Source: Euptelea pleiosperma (Eukaryota > Streptophyta > Magnoliopsida > Ranunculales > Eupteleaceae). Taken from it: 64,000 bases of DNA. The position numbers were made by a program, and so were the translations under genes. This document shows positions 21,801 through 32,778 of the stretch, one piece after another. The DNA lies in NCBI GenBank assembly GCA_035048495.1, contig CM068546.1:36040674-36104673 (forward strand), written 5' to 3'. Every line of letters starts with the position of its first letter. Within the stretch, counting starts at the first letter, position 1. The notes under the pieces were generated by a model. The model had not been told where the DNA came from and did not search any database. It was given only the letters and a program-made list of their open reading frames with translations.

Positions 21801-24800
21801 CTTAACATAGCTTCATTCATACACTTAAAATTGTTGACTCCTAACCTGCTACTCCTCTTAGGAGCACATATCACCTTCCAATTAACTAGGTGATATTTAC
21901 CCCTGTCCCCCATGTCATGCCATAAGAATTCCCTAATAATTTTCTTCAACATCTTAACCACACACATTGAAATCGTAAAGAGAGAGTGGCAGTATATGGG
22001 AAAACTAGATAATGTGCTTTTGATCAAAACTAGCTTACCTCCCTTGGATAAGTAGCTTATATCTTCCACATAGCTAGCTTCCTAACCAATCTTTCAATCA
22101 CTGGATCCCACAAGGCTTTGGATCTGTAGCTAACACCCAGAGGTAGCCCAAAGTGGGGAAAGAATCAACACTGCAGCCCAAACTCTCTGCCAACGCCTTT
22201 ATTTCCTATATTTTATTCATAACTTTTAACTTTGACTTAATATTTTTATAAGAATCGCTTACACTGATGTTTTCATCTTTGTCAATAGAATCTATTGAAG
22301 AATAATAGAAGATATGATGCTTTTTGAAGCATGTTGATGGCCATCTTCCTTCTGCAGTTATTCGCCATTTATTCATGCAAATCGAGTCCATATTCCTGAA
22401 TGATAGCTGTATGTGCATGTGGCACACTCTTCGAGACCACTGACCGTATCGATGTTTGGCCCATCGTTAGGTGAACCAAAAATCAGCCTGCTTGTTGATT
22501 TCTAGTCGTTGGTTTTGATCTACAAACCAAAAACCTCTTGTTGCCCCTAGCACCAACTATTCCATTGAGGACAACCTCTAGTTCAATTGACTTTATAGAA
22601 TTTATAGTTTTCTGTCATTCTCAAAGCTCAGATATTCTAAGCTTCTATAATGCAGTCACTGAATAAGTTTATGTCTAGATTTTATTAACTATACGTATCA
22701 AAAGAAAGAAAAAAGATTTTATTAATTAGAACATCTTGTAATTGTTGCCACATGTTTCATTAATTCTATCTATGGTAACGACAAGTTATTGTTGATTATG
22801 TCCAGGAAACCTAAGGGAATTATAGATGGATCAAATTCCCACATCCACTAAGCAACTATCTCAATATAAATTGATCTATTTAAATTCAAGGGTATGAGAT
22901 GTCTTTGATGAGCACTTTCTTTCGCATCTCCACTTGAGTACAACAATACAATGGTTTAAAGGTCAAAATGATGTTGATGTTTCTGTATAATGGATCCCGA
23001 GCATTGGAAAATCATTCTTTCATGCTTCTTGTATACTCGAATAACATCTCGTTGACCTATTGTATCATATTTATTACCATCAACAGGGTGCCATAGCTTC
23101 AATTCTTAGTTATGCAAATTCTCACGGTTAATTGTTAGCCAAATGGCTTCCTTTATTCATTCTTAATTTCAATATATTCTATTGCTTCATGTTTTTCCCC
23201 ATCAAAAAGAGGTATACTCTGGTAAAGTATTCTCAATTACTAAAGTAAAACCATGTTATATGACTCCTTTTATGGTTTAAATTCCCTCAATCCGATTTTT
23301 TGGACCAGAACATGTCCAATGCCCTTCAAGAATAAAGAAGCTTAGACTATGGCTTTGACAATTCTTTAGTTCAAGTTGAAAGGAGATAGATGTAAGTTGG
23401 AGATCTGCCTATACTCCTACGAGACTTTGATGTGGAAACATCCTATGGTAGTAGTACCAAACTACATAGATCAAAGCTCATGTACTCCACAGTGGACCCC
23501 ACATATTAGAGTAGGATTTTTAATTTTTGTTTATTTGTTAGGATTTTACTGCTTATTTTGACAAATATGAGTACTTTATAATTGTAGTAGGTAGTTTTCT
23601 AATTTTTTAAGTAGAATTAGGAAGGGTAGGGGATTTTCATAAATACTTATGTAATCTCTTCTATTTGATGTAGAGTTGATGAATGAGAATTTTGTTTTGA
23701 GGTGAGAGCCCTTGTTTGTGAAGAGTGGTTCTTCACTTGAGTGGTGGATTCCATTCAAGCCTTGTATGTTTAGTTCAATATTTTGGGTGTGACATCCAGA
23801 TTGCTTGGTGAGATGCCTTGCTTGGAAGAATGGTTGTTCCTGAAGGAGTGATTCCTTCATCTTCTTATTCAATTGTAGAACAGCGGTCCTTATATCTAGA
23901 TCAGTCTGGTCTACTCAGGTACATCAGGTTGAACAACCATAGAGGAAAATAAGACAATTTATCATGAACTGGGATGCTATTAGATTTGTTCTCTTGATTG
24001 TCGAAGAGGACATTAATGGTTGTTTCTGAAGGAGTGATTCCTTCATCTTCTTATTCAATTGTAGAACGGTGGTCCTTATATCTAGATCAGTCTGGTCTAC
24101 TCATGTACATCAGGTTGAAGAACCATAGAGGAAAATAAGACAATTTACCATGAATGGGGATGCTATTAGATTTGTTCTCTTGATTGTCGAACAGGACATC
24201 GATCCCCATGGGTGAAAAAGCTATATGCTATTCCCCTGGGTGTCAAAGCAGTGTAGCTTAAACCATATCTTAGTGTTAGTTATTTCAGGAAGGGCATATT
24301 CCCCTGCAGGTGAAGCCTATTCCCCACTTGTTTTGACCCTATTTAGGGTCCCTAAGTGAAATCCTTAGCCCTCGCCTTGGGTGTAGGCCCCATACCTTAG
24401 GGCAACCAGTTTTCGAAACCATGTGCATTGAGCTTTTCTGAATCTTGGATATGTAGATATTCATTGATAACATTTTCTTTTTAATGTACTTCATCTACAT
24501 TTGTGTACATCCTTTCATGGGAAATGAAATTCACTCCCAAATTAGGTCTTCTTTTTCTAGTAAGTAATTTCATTGTCATCAAAGTAAAAAGGAAGTGTTT
24601 TTTAACATGTAAGAATCAATATTAATGTACATTTTAGTGCAAACCCTGGAAGTGTGCCACTATCAGCTTTTGACAAATTAACTTCTGAATAATATGTTTG
24701 ACTACCAGCTTTCGCTAATTGAGTCCAAAACTGTTCTAACTTTAAAACAGAAAGAAATCATCTGGTACAGGGTTTAAAAATTAAAATTGATGCATGCCTG

Positions 24801-25960
24801 AGCGGGTTGACTCGGGACTTGGTTGACTACTCAGTTGTGTCAGTTGAGTATTGTGCAACGTAAAATAAGTCAACAATGACTATGGAAGAAAAGCTATTAA
24901 TACCAATATTTGCCCTTTTCCATGTCTTTACCCCCATTTACTAACAAGATAAACTGGGAGGCTAGTCAGGTTATCTGTTTTCTGTACACACTATTGAGTT
25001 CTTAAATTTGGTAGTTGGATTCAACTTTTGTTGATTTGGATACATTACGTTGCTTGGAAGTTCACATATGGTCCAGAAGTCATACTTCCCTTGCTGGTAT
25101 TCAGTGAGATTTCTTAAACTGGCTTCCTCATGAATTACCCCTGCAGGAAAGGTTCGTCTAATAAAAACAGGAGAAAGCGTTGGCAATATTTCCCTGGATG
25201 ATCTAAGTAAGCTTCTCTCCTCTGTTCTGATTTTTTTGTAGTAATAGTAATTAATAATTTTCTACTTTAGGGTCTGTTAATTTCAGGGCTGAAAATAAAT
25301 TTAAGTGCTGAAAGCTTGAAGTACTGAATTTTCAGTGATTTTCGTAAACCGTTTGGTAATTTAACTGAAAAGTCCTTGTGTCAAAATTAAGACAAGGGCA
25401 TATTGGATATTTTGAAATGTTTATTGAGGCATTTTTGTAAGTTTTCGGTAGGGAAAGCTTTGGAAGCAAGGGCATATTGGGTATTTTTAAAGAATCTAAG
25501 AATCTTTTTAAAGATGCCATCTCTTACCGCGAAGCTACCCCCACCCATTCATTTTGAAACTTGAATAAAATGTCCTCCCCTCCCCATTTTCAAATTTCTA
25601 GCCTAGGGGGGCCCACCCCACAAACAGCTTTTTTTTTTTGTGAAACCAGGCGGCCCATCAGCCCAGCCACAGGCCGGGCTTAATATTTTTAGCCAGGTCC
25701 AGACCGCCTCAGCCTCGGCCTGCCGTGCCCAGCCCGACAGGCCATCACCTGAAAGTGGAGGTGGGATGACAAAAAAAAATCACCAAATTTTCAGTGATAT
25801 TAAAAATTAAGCACTTATCTACGATAAAACTGAATTTTTGAAAATAACTGAAAATGAGCATATTCTAAGTGCTGAAATCAAGTTTCAACAAACACCTCCT
25901 TAGTCTTTATCTTAATCTTAACACGCTCATCTGTTACTGGCAGAGGATGGGTTATTCTAG
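18824..25960 (+). CDS. mtSSB: Mitochondrial single-stranded DNA-binding protein (OB fold)
   Basis: Six exons: 18824..18896, 19152..19324, 19417..19625, 19741..19841, 25147..25206, 25944..25960; 633 nt, 210 aa, all introns GT-AG. Residues 1-40 are Ser/Lys/Arg-rich without acids, as in a mitochondrial presequence. An acidic linker (GNNADLDDDD) follows. The OB-fold SSB domain spans about 80-200: KAIICGKIGQAPVQKILRNG, then a TIFTVGTGGMYDQR strand, PKPAQWHRIAV with the aromatic Trp131, LVKGSPVYVEGDIETR and the tail KTGESVGNISLDDLK-DGLF. The last exon has only 17 nt but restores the usual DELK-like ending. Role in the family: tetrameric coating of ssDNA in mitochondrial DNA replication and repair. 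Intron 4 is 5.3 kb and full of LINE debris. No operon-like context. Confidence 0.93.
18901..18925. repeat. (CT)n microsatellite in mtSSB intron 1
   Basis: Pure CT run directly after the exon 1 splice donor. Confidence 0.9.
20300..20760 (-). mobile_element. LINE (non-LTR retrotransposon) 3' fragment in mtSSB intron 4
   Basis: The minus strand, with frameshifts, reads VAFFMWCVALEKILI... then YYMCKDSGE..LLLHCHVAG, the Cys/His-rich zf-RVT module that follows reverse transcriptase in plant LINEs. Heavily broken. Confidence 0.75.
21060..22085 (-). mobile_element. LINE RT C-terminus and zf-RVT remnant in mtSSB intron 4
   Basis: At 22069..21794 the minus strand reads SYLSKGGKLVLIKSTLSSFP...FLWHDMGDRGKYHLVNWKVICAPK, the conserved end of plant L1-type reverse transcriptase. 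At 21693..21487 it continues with CSMCKNCGEFVNHLLLHCDVAWEVW (zf-RVT; here the Cys/His spacing is C-x2-C...H-x4-HC). Frames are interrupted by stops and shifts, so it is dead. It lies antisense to mtSSB. Confidence 0.85.
22400..22560. mobile_element. Fragment of the ATGGATGTTTGGCC MITE family
   Basis: Contains GTGGCACACTCTT, CGTATCGATGTTTGGCCCAT and AAAAATCAGCCTG in family order. Only one half of the foldback is clear. Confidence 0.6.
23830..24201. repeat. Tandem duplication, 186-bp unit x2, in mtSSB intron 4
   Basis: Copies 23830..24015 and 24016..24201, each starting ATGGTTGTT-CTGAAGGAGTG and ending TTGTTCTCTTGATTGTCGAA. They differ at only a few sites, so the duplication is recent. Confidence 0.92.
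25268..25902. mobile_element. Foldback/hAT-like element in mtSSB intron 5
   Basis: Left end GGGTCTGTTAATTTCAG, right end complement of GGTGTTTGTTGAAAC...TTTCAG. Near both ends lie mirrored TTTTCAGTGAT/ACTGAAAAT words. The centre is GC-rich (25600-25760). Non-coding. It nearly fills the 737-bp intron between the last two exons. Confidence 0.6.
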
Positions 25961-26429
25961 ACACAGAGAGGATTGGCATATTGTGGAGATACTGTTATTG
26001 TGACGGGAGGTTTGCCAAAGCATAATATTTTTGTAAGAAACATATGTTTTATTCAGTTGGTTTGATTTTGTAACATTAGCTCTTCATCTAGACCAGCGGA
26101 ATATGTTGTTTTCCCCGTTTTAGGGAAAGTTATTTTCGTGGGCATTCTTCAGTCCCACAGTTTTCACTCAATGAAAAGGCAGCAGGGTGCTGATATCTTA
26201 ATTATACGACAATATGTTACCCATCTGTTCATTTCCCAATTGCGTATTACTTTATATATATGTTATTCTTAGTTTTTTTTCTTTTTTCATTAGCACTGTA
26301 TATGGTATGCTCGGCTATTAGTAGTCTTATGGGGGCATACCTTCCTTCAAAATCAGTCTGACGATTCCGATCATCAGATTAATGGTTTTTGGAATAATTT
26401 GTAAAATCAAATCATAACAATGACCTTTG

Positions 26430-27015
26430 TTCTCTTAATTATTTCCTTGGAATTGAAGTTATGCGAACAACTGAAAGAATCTTCTTGGGGCAATTTAAAT
26501 ATACCTTGGACCTTCTTGATCGTGCGAAGATGATTGACTGCAAACATGTTTCTACTCCAATGGCCTCCAATAAAAAAAAAATAAAAATCGAGGAGTTTAG
26601 CGATATTTTTTGATCTTACTCTATATTGTAGTCTCCTTAGAGCTTTACAATATCTCACACTTACTCGCACTGATCTCTCATTTATTGTTAACTCTGCCAA
26701 TTAATGCATGCACGGATACTTCATGCATCTATTGATCTATATATAATGGGATTCAAATGTTTGCGTCCAGTTCCTTGATTCTAGTTGCTCACTCCAATAT
26801 TGACTGAGGTGGTTGTCCTGATACAATGCTCTACCTCAGATTTGTAATATTTTGCCGCTATCTCATCTCTTGGAGTGCCAAAAATAAAGCAGTCCATTGT
26901 CTCTCGTTCTAGTACTGAAGTTGAATACCATTCTCTTGTTGTCGTTGTTGCAGAGCTTCCTTGGATTAGTTTTCTATTTCAAGATATTAGCGTTCATCTC
27001 TCTAAAGCTGACTAA
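26430..27015 (+). mobile_element. Ty1/copia retrotransposon RT-RNase H remnant
   Basis: A frame reading YFLGIEVMRTTERIFLG, then KYTLDLLDRAKMIDCKHV and STPMAS, is the conserved end of copia reverse transcriptase. Downstream KQSIVSRSSTEVEYHSL...ELPWI is the RNase H tail. Several stops and shifts lie between them. No LTR is visible next to it. Confidence 0.85.
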
Positions 27016-28128
27016 CCCCCCTATGACCCGGGCCACTGCCATTAGACCAACGTTGATCCTGGTTGACTAGCTAATTTTAGGTCAAAGTACAAAAAAGCCC
27101 TTATCTTCAGCCTTGGAACAAGGGTTTGGGTCAAAAAACTAACCCCAAATTTGGTATGCGCTAGATGATTAGGGAGTGTTTTTCAAAAAAGAAAAAGAAA
27201 ATTGCCAATATCAATTAATCCCATTCACAATTTCTTTGTTAATGCGTAGATGCATTAGAAATGCTTCAGACTCAGCAAGAACGTTATCACAATTTTTTTC
27301 TCAAATCCAACCGTATTCTCACATCCCCAATTTTCTTTACCATGTGAAAATCCAGGATTCCTGACAAACAACTCATTGGAGGATCATATCTACTATTGGT
27401 TATATGAAAGTAAAACATGCTTTCTAGTTTTTACCAACCTACGAGTTTTTACCAACCTACGATACGATACGAATCGTATGATCTAAGAACCCTCTGAGCC
27501 ACAAATGATATTGATCTGATGATTTCCCTTTTCCCTCAGATCTCAAAAACATCAACTAGGAATACATGTTTCCTTTCTTAACTTGCAGCCTCTAAGACTG
27601 AGCCATTGGGGCAACCCAACAAATAGTTATCTTCACATGCCAACATCATCTCCATTAGCTTTGTAGAAGAACCTTTTATGTTCAAATTCAATCAGCAAAA
27701 ACGAGGGACTTCTTCAATTCTAAAACAGAACTATGAAAACCTCAGACCAGGGAGATAAAAATAAATAAATTGTGAAAAATAATGATCGTGACATCCAAGT
27801 GGTTATGTTGATCATCCAAAATTTCTTAAAACACTACAGCAACTAAGTATAAGCATGCCCATCGGATTGACATGCTAGTATTCCTAATCAGTTCGTACAA
27901 GAAGGAAGAACAAACATTTAAAGATCTTCATGTTTCAAGGTTGAAGATAAGGACATTTTTGGACATTTATGCTATAGTTAACTAGTCAACCTGGATCAAC
28001 GTTGGTCAAATAGCAGTGGACCGGGTTATAGGGGAGGAGTAAGTCAGCTTTTTAAAATTGTGGGGTATGTCAAATTTCAAAGATAACCTGTCGGGGTATG
28101 TCAAAAATTCCCTAAAATTTTATCAATT
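27003..28128. mobile_element. Second copy of the long-armed foldback element
   Basis: The left arm (27003-27150) has GACTAACCCCCCTATGACCC, GTTGATCCTGGTTGACTAG and CTTGGAACAAGGGTTTGGGT. The right arm (27930-28128) mirrors them, ending TATGTCAAAAATTCCCT as in the 12.4-kb copy. The outer left end is truncated at the copia remnant. The interior (27150-27930) is unrelated AT-rich DNA. Confidence 0.7.
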
Positions 28129-29500
28129 ATAACTAGGGGAGTTCAACATTATAACATTTTTAGCATTAAAAAACCACGTAACATGGTTCGACCATTACCA
28201 TTAATACTGCATTATTAACGTTTTTTTTGTTAAAACCATGCTTACACGTCGTACTTAACGTTAACGTCAGCAATGATGATTTTTGGGAAACTGACCTTCA
28301 GAAATGGTAATGGGTGTCGGTCGTCAAAGTGTTAACCTGTTGACATGTGGTGAAGCTAGGTATAGAAGGCAAAGCCAGGTGTAAGCGGTATAGACCTGAA
28401 AGTAATATTTTTTTTTAAGAGCCTAACCCAATTGCTAAACCTTTGTCCATACCCACATATGTATGAATTCCCATATATTTTAAGGGTTTTATTAAAAGGA
28501 GACCACTTTAGGGTTTTAGGCAATGGGATTCTCCTCTTTGGGAAAGTGGCACTAAAATTCTAAGTGGGTTTAATGGTCCTGACACGCGTTAGATTAATGA
28601 GGCGTTTGATAATGGCCCCTGACACGCGTTAAATTAAACCAACATTTGATAATCAAGACACAAGAATCCACAGAACGATACAAAATCCGACGGTGGAGCT
28701 CCACCCTACCAGCTGGTGTTGTCCACTTTTATATATTTATATTGTGCTCCCTTTCTTTAACATAAAGTTTTTAACAGGTACACCATTTTGGGGTTATTCT
28801 AAATCTGCATGATTGGCCCATTTTGCTTTTTTTTATTACACCCCTGAAACTAATTACTTTCTAATAATGGCCCAATTGGCCCATCTTATTTATAGGTTTG
28901 ATCTATGTTTTCAGCTAATTTTTTCTTTTTCTTTTTCATTTTTTTTTTTTTTTTTTTGGGCATTTATGAGTGTGCCCTAGGCGTAATTCAAGTTTCCGAT
29001 ATATCACGCATTACTAATTTTTTTAATTAGTACTTGTTTCATGATAAATCAAAAAGAAGTAAATTTCAATAATACGATCGAAGTAAGCATAATTAAATTC
29101 AACCGAGAAATAAAATTTGTATTATTTAGGCCTATAAAATCACCAAGCTAATAATTGGCATTATGACACCGACGACCAATTTTCGAGAGAATAAATCAGT
29201 CGGGAATCAGGGTGTGCGCCATGGAGGCAAGGGTACAATATTCGTAGCGGGGTTGAGATTCGATATATAGTTCTCTAAGTTGTCAATGAAATAAAGAGAT
29301 AATTGGCCTAAACCCGGTAAATATGTTGCTTAATTTACCAGTGTCACGACCGAATTTATATAAACATGGGATGAAGACGTGCCACCGTCGATAGTGCGAG
29401 TATGCACGAAATGGAACTTACATTGGCGTTTCGTACGTAATATTATATAAGTGTCTCATGGATATATATTATTCTCCATGGCCCATAGGATTAACTTGTG
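28129..29500. other. Intergenic upstream of the GUB_WAK gene
   Basis: AT-rich; no domain found. ACACGCGTTA occurs twice (28580 and 28622) in a short direct repeat. Candidate TATA sequences are at 29444..29450 and 29509..29515. Confidence 0.5.
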
Positions 29501-29508
29501 TAAACTCG

Positions 29509-29515
29509 TATAAAT
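29509..29515 (+). promoter_or_regulatory. Candidate TATA box of the GUB_WAK gene
   Basis: TATAAAT 45 bp before the ATG; it would give a very short leader. TATATAA at 29444 is the alternative and gives a more usual distance. Confidence 0.4.
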
Positions 29516-29559
29516 GGGCACCTACCTCTTAGCTTCTCTTAACACCAGTTGACACGAGT

Positions 29560-30192
29560 ATGAACAGTATGGTGATGGTGGTCTTGTTGGTGATTGCCTG
29601 CCTTGCTTCACTAACGCATGTGTCAACACTTGACACTTGCTCTAAATGTGGAAGCATGGAGGTCCCGTACCCTCTTAGCACCAACCAAGATTGCGGTGAT
29701 CCAAGCTACAAAGTCTACTGCAACGATGACATTCTAGAGTTCCTATCAGACGTAGGATCTTACTACAAGATCCTGAGCATTAACCCGAGTGAAAATACGT
29801 TTATAATTAGCACTCCGAAGATACAGAGTGAGATTTGTTATTCTTCAGACCTAATGGTAGGAGGTCTAAGACTCGACGAGAACTCTCCGTTCAACATATC
29901 GAAACGTAACACAGTTATGCTACTGAATTGTTCAGAAAATATACTTTTGTCACCACTGAATTGTTCTTCGAACAGCGTTTGTAGGGTTTTTGAGGAGAAA
30001 GTTGAGGAGGGGAGTGGGTGTAAGAACACACTTTGTTGCAGCTTCTTGAAGGATGCGTCCATCACTTCACATAGGATCAGGGTTAGGGTTGGTGGGTGCA
30101 CTGCGTATACTAGCGTGGTGGATATCAAACCCAGTGATTCCCCAGCTTCTTGGAATTATGGGATTGAGCTTCAATGGTCGCCTCCTTACTGA
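29560..30192 (+). CDS. Secreted galacturonan-binding (GUB_WAK) domain protein without kinase
   Basis: Single-exon 210-aa protein. Residues 1-24 form a hydrophobic signal peptide (MVMVVLLVIACLASL). The Cys-rich GUB_WAK module starts CSKCGSMEVPYPLST with CGDPSYKVYC (about 27-54). Further Cys are at 93, 124, 135, 141, 154, 159, 160 and 180. The end WNYGIELQWSPPY is typical of this extracellular region. N-glycosylation sequons are at N112, N123 and N134. Family knowledge: these modules sit in the cell wall and bind pectin in wall-associated kinases. Here there is no transmembrane segment or kinase, and none is visible in the following 6 kb. It is either a stand-alone secreted relative or the first exon of a receptor kinase that lost its rest. 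I favour stand-alone, as the stop follows the natural domain end. Confidence 0.9.
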   Translation: MNSMVMVVLLVIACLASLTHVSTLDTCSKCGSMEVPYPLSTNQDCGDPSYKVYCNDDILEFLSDVGSYYKILSINPSENTFIISTPKIQSEICYSSDLMVGGLRLDENSPFNISKRNTVMLLNCSENILLSPLNCSSNSVCRVFEEKVEEGSGCKNTLCCSFLKDASITSHRIRVRVGGCTAYTSVVDIKPSDSPASWNYGIELQWSPPY

Positions 30193-30338
30193 CTTGATCC
30201 TCGCCATATTTTTAGGTTGTTTTGGCAAAACTTGGAAGCTCGTGATCTTCTCTCTGTTTGTGTTTTTTCTTCATGTTTGGCTGCTCCTAGATTTTAAATC
30301 AATAAATCGAGCCATCGTCTCTTTTCTTGTGTGTTTAT

Positions 30339-30364
30339 CGTCTCTCTCTCTCTCTCTCTCTCTC
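30339..30364. repeat. (CT)n microsatellite
   Basis: CT dinucleotide run in the 3' flank of the GUB_WAK gene. Confidence 0.95.
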
Positions 30365-30479
30365 ATGAACAATGGTTACATGCATGTTTAAAGACCACCA
30401 TAGTGCAATATAATGGTAGACATGGTTCAAAGTCTCGGCCAATCCAGATCGGGATCGAGATCGACAGTACCAATTGATC

Positions 30480-30735
30480 AGGATAGCCACATGCATATAT
30501 GTTTATTTTGAATCGAGTTCCATGTACGTAGGACAATATTATTGATTGTTTAGCGAATAATCCTGTTCCCCAAAAGAGGCAAAAGTTCTTGTGGTCTGTG
30601 TAATCTGGCAAACATTTTGAAACGGGTTGGATATAAAATGGGTATATGGGTCGGACTTGAGTACCCGCTGATCCTTACCATTGGCAATCACCCTCTATAC
30701 TCATATTCGGACTTCTATAGGTCAATCATAATTTT
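30480..30735 (+). repeat. Dispersed duplication, copy 1 (second copy at 32530-32778)
   Basis: Shares about 230 bp with 32530-32778, including GTTCCCCAAAAGAGGCAAA, GGATATAAAATGGGTATATG and GACTTGAGTACCCGCTGATC. It lies just after the GUB_WAK gene; the copies are 2.05 kb apart in the same orientation. Confidence 0.9.
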
Positions 30736-30939
30736 TCATGATAATCAACCATAAATAACCAAAATTGGATCTGTATTAATTGATTATACGGGTCCTTCCA
30801 AACCCGGCCCCCAAGAAAGAAAAAAACCAAAAATATGTATTTCATGAACTAATTATTACAATCAAGTTGCAATCAAGACTTCTAAAATTGGTTTGATATG
30901 AATATCTCTAGAGCTACACCTATTTCTTCTTCTTCTTTT

Positions 30940-31400
30940 GATAAGTCAAAAGCTTTATTAAGGGAGATCGAGTAGTAGATCTCAATAGAATACAAAAGGA
31001 AGCCCATCCTATAAAATCAAAAACATTTGACCATTACTCAGACCCCCAACAGACTGTCAAACCTGACCACCATATCCTAAAAAAATACACCCCTCATCTC
31101 TGGGAAGATGTACGTGCTCCCGACCGTCTCCGATGCTGTCCAACTAATTCCCGATTATGCTAGGAAGAAGGACCAAACCTGAAAGGTGCAGTCACAATGC
31201 AATAATAGATGATTTGCATTCTCCCCATCAGTCCTACACATCACACAATAGCTCACCAATATCCAATTCCTAGCTATCAAATTCTTGATAGTGTGTAGTT
31301 TGTTCAAGGAAGCTATCCAAACAAAGAACTGGATCTTAAGGGGGACTATTGCTTTCCAAATATGAGGGCAAGGGAATCAGTTTGTGACTGAGGAAGGGCT
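30940..31400 (-). mobile_element. LINE zf-RVT remnant
   Basis: The minus strand reads VPLKIQFFVWIASLNKL then YCVMCRTDGENANHLLLHCD, the post-RT zinc-binding region of plant LINEs; the following frame is broken by stops. It lies between the two dispersed-duplication copies. Confidence 0.8.
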
Positions 31401-31656
31401 CACTATTTCATAGAAAGAACCAATAGAGAAAGTCTCCGATTTTGAGTGGACCCAAGAATAAAGAGAATCATCTCCACATCATCTAAGACCAGTATGAACT
31501 CAAGCACTCCATCAATCTCTCTCTCTCTCCTGAAAAGTATCGGGCAATCGATCGACAGCACCAATTCATCCCATCTCATGATCATCTCACTCGAGATGCA
31601 CTATTCTATGAAGAAACTCATGTCTCGTCGTCTCGCTCGATGACAGACCCAGAAAA

Positions 31657-32410
31657 TGTTGGATCTGGCCAATCCGAATCAGGATCGACACGTATCACTA
31701 AAGGTACATGCTCTTAGATCTTGACAACCAATCATATTGCCGTTGTTTGATTGGACGATACCGAGAGTTGAACAAGTAAATTTTTGCTGTAAGTCCTATC
31801 TTTTTGTAGCATTGTGTCCAGTAGAAACATACCACATACGTACAAAAAGTCATATTTAACTCAGGTCACATTAGTTAACTTAGTCAGGCTAGTTTTTTTT
31901 ATTTTTAGTATATACGTGGCAAGTTTTTGTTGGATACACATTAAAACCTGCAACAAAAATTTACTTAAGAGTTGCACCAACAGTGATTCTAAGAATTCAA
32001 CCACCAAGATTCTTTTGTGGATCATTAGTCAACCCTTTTGCCCACCCAAAAGCAAGCAACATAGTAGCACTAAGATGTTGAGTATATTCACAAGGTCAGA
32101 CTGTCGTGTTATGTAGAGACTGATGATGCTTGAAGCATTGTACATGAAGGCACGATTCCTGAGGGCATTTTCATAATTTTCACAGAGAGATACGGAAATC
32201 CTAATTTTGTCTTGAGGTTATATATACCTCAGTTAATGAGAGACGGGTATTCTAATTTAGTACTGTGTGTGTTTCTTTTGCCTTAGAGCATAGTGGAATC
32301 GGTGTGGATCCGTGGACGTACCTCAATCTAGAGGGAACCAGGTAAATCTTTGTGTTGTAGTTGTTTGCATCTTTGTTTTATTGTGTGTTTATTGTTCTTT
32401 CTTCCCAACA
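31657..32410 (+). mobile_element. Candidate solo LTR of a Ty1/copia element
   Basis: Starts TGTTGG and ends CCCAACA. Near the 3' end it has GGTAAATCTTTGTGTTG preceded by GTGGATCCGTGGACG, a layout typical of plant copia LTRs (R/U5 region). No exact 5-bp target duplication: CAGAC follows the right end and occurs 8 bp inside the left flank, so the left boundary may be misplaced. Confidence 0.5.
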
Positions 32411-32529
32411 CAGACCTAATATCTAACCGTTCGACCAACACTGGTGGGCCGTGTGCTGAGTTGACAGTCATATTTGGCCTGATCATCTTGACTTTTTGTC
32501 AATTGAAACATTGATCTTTCAATTAAGAT

Positions 32530-32778
32530 GAAAATATAGCCACATGTTTATTTTGAATCGATTTCCATGTAGCCACTCATTATATTCTTTGAATAATCAT
32601 GTTCCCCAAAAGAGGCAAAGTTTTTGTGTCTTGGAAGTACCTTGTGATCTGTGTAATCTGGCATACAATTTGAAACGGTTGGATATAAAATGGGTATATG
32701 GGTTGGACTTGAGTACCCGCTGATCCTTACCATTGGCAATCACCATCCATACTCCTATTCGGACTTCTATAGGTCATT
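32530..32778 (+). repeat. Dispersed duplication, copy 2 (first copy at 30480-30735)
   Basis: Same sequence as 30480-30735 with scattered substitutions and a 16-bp insertion near 32625. Confidence 0.9.
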
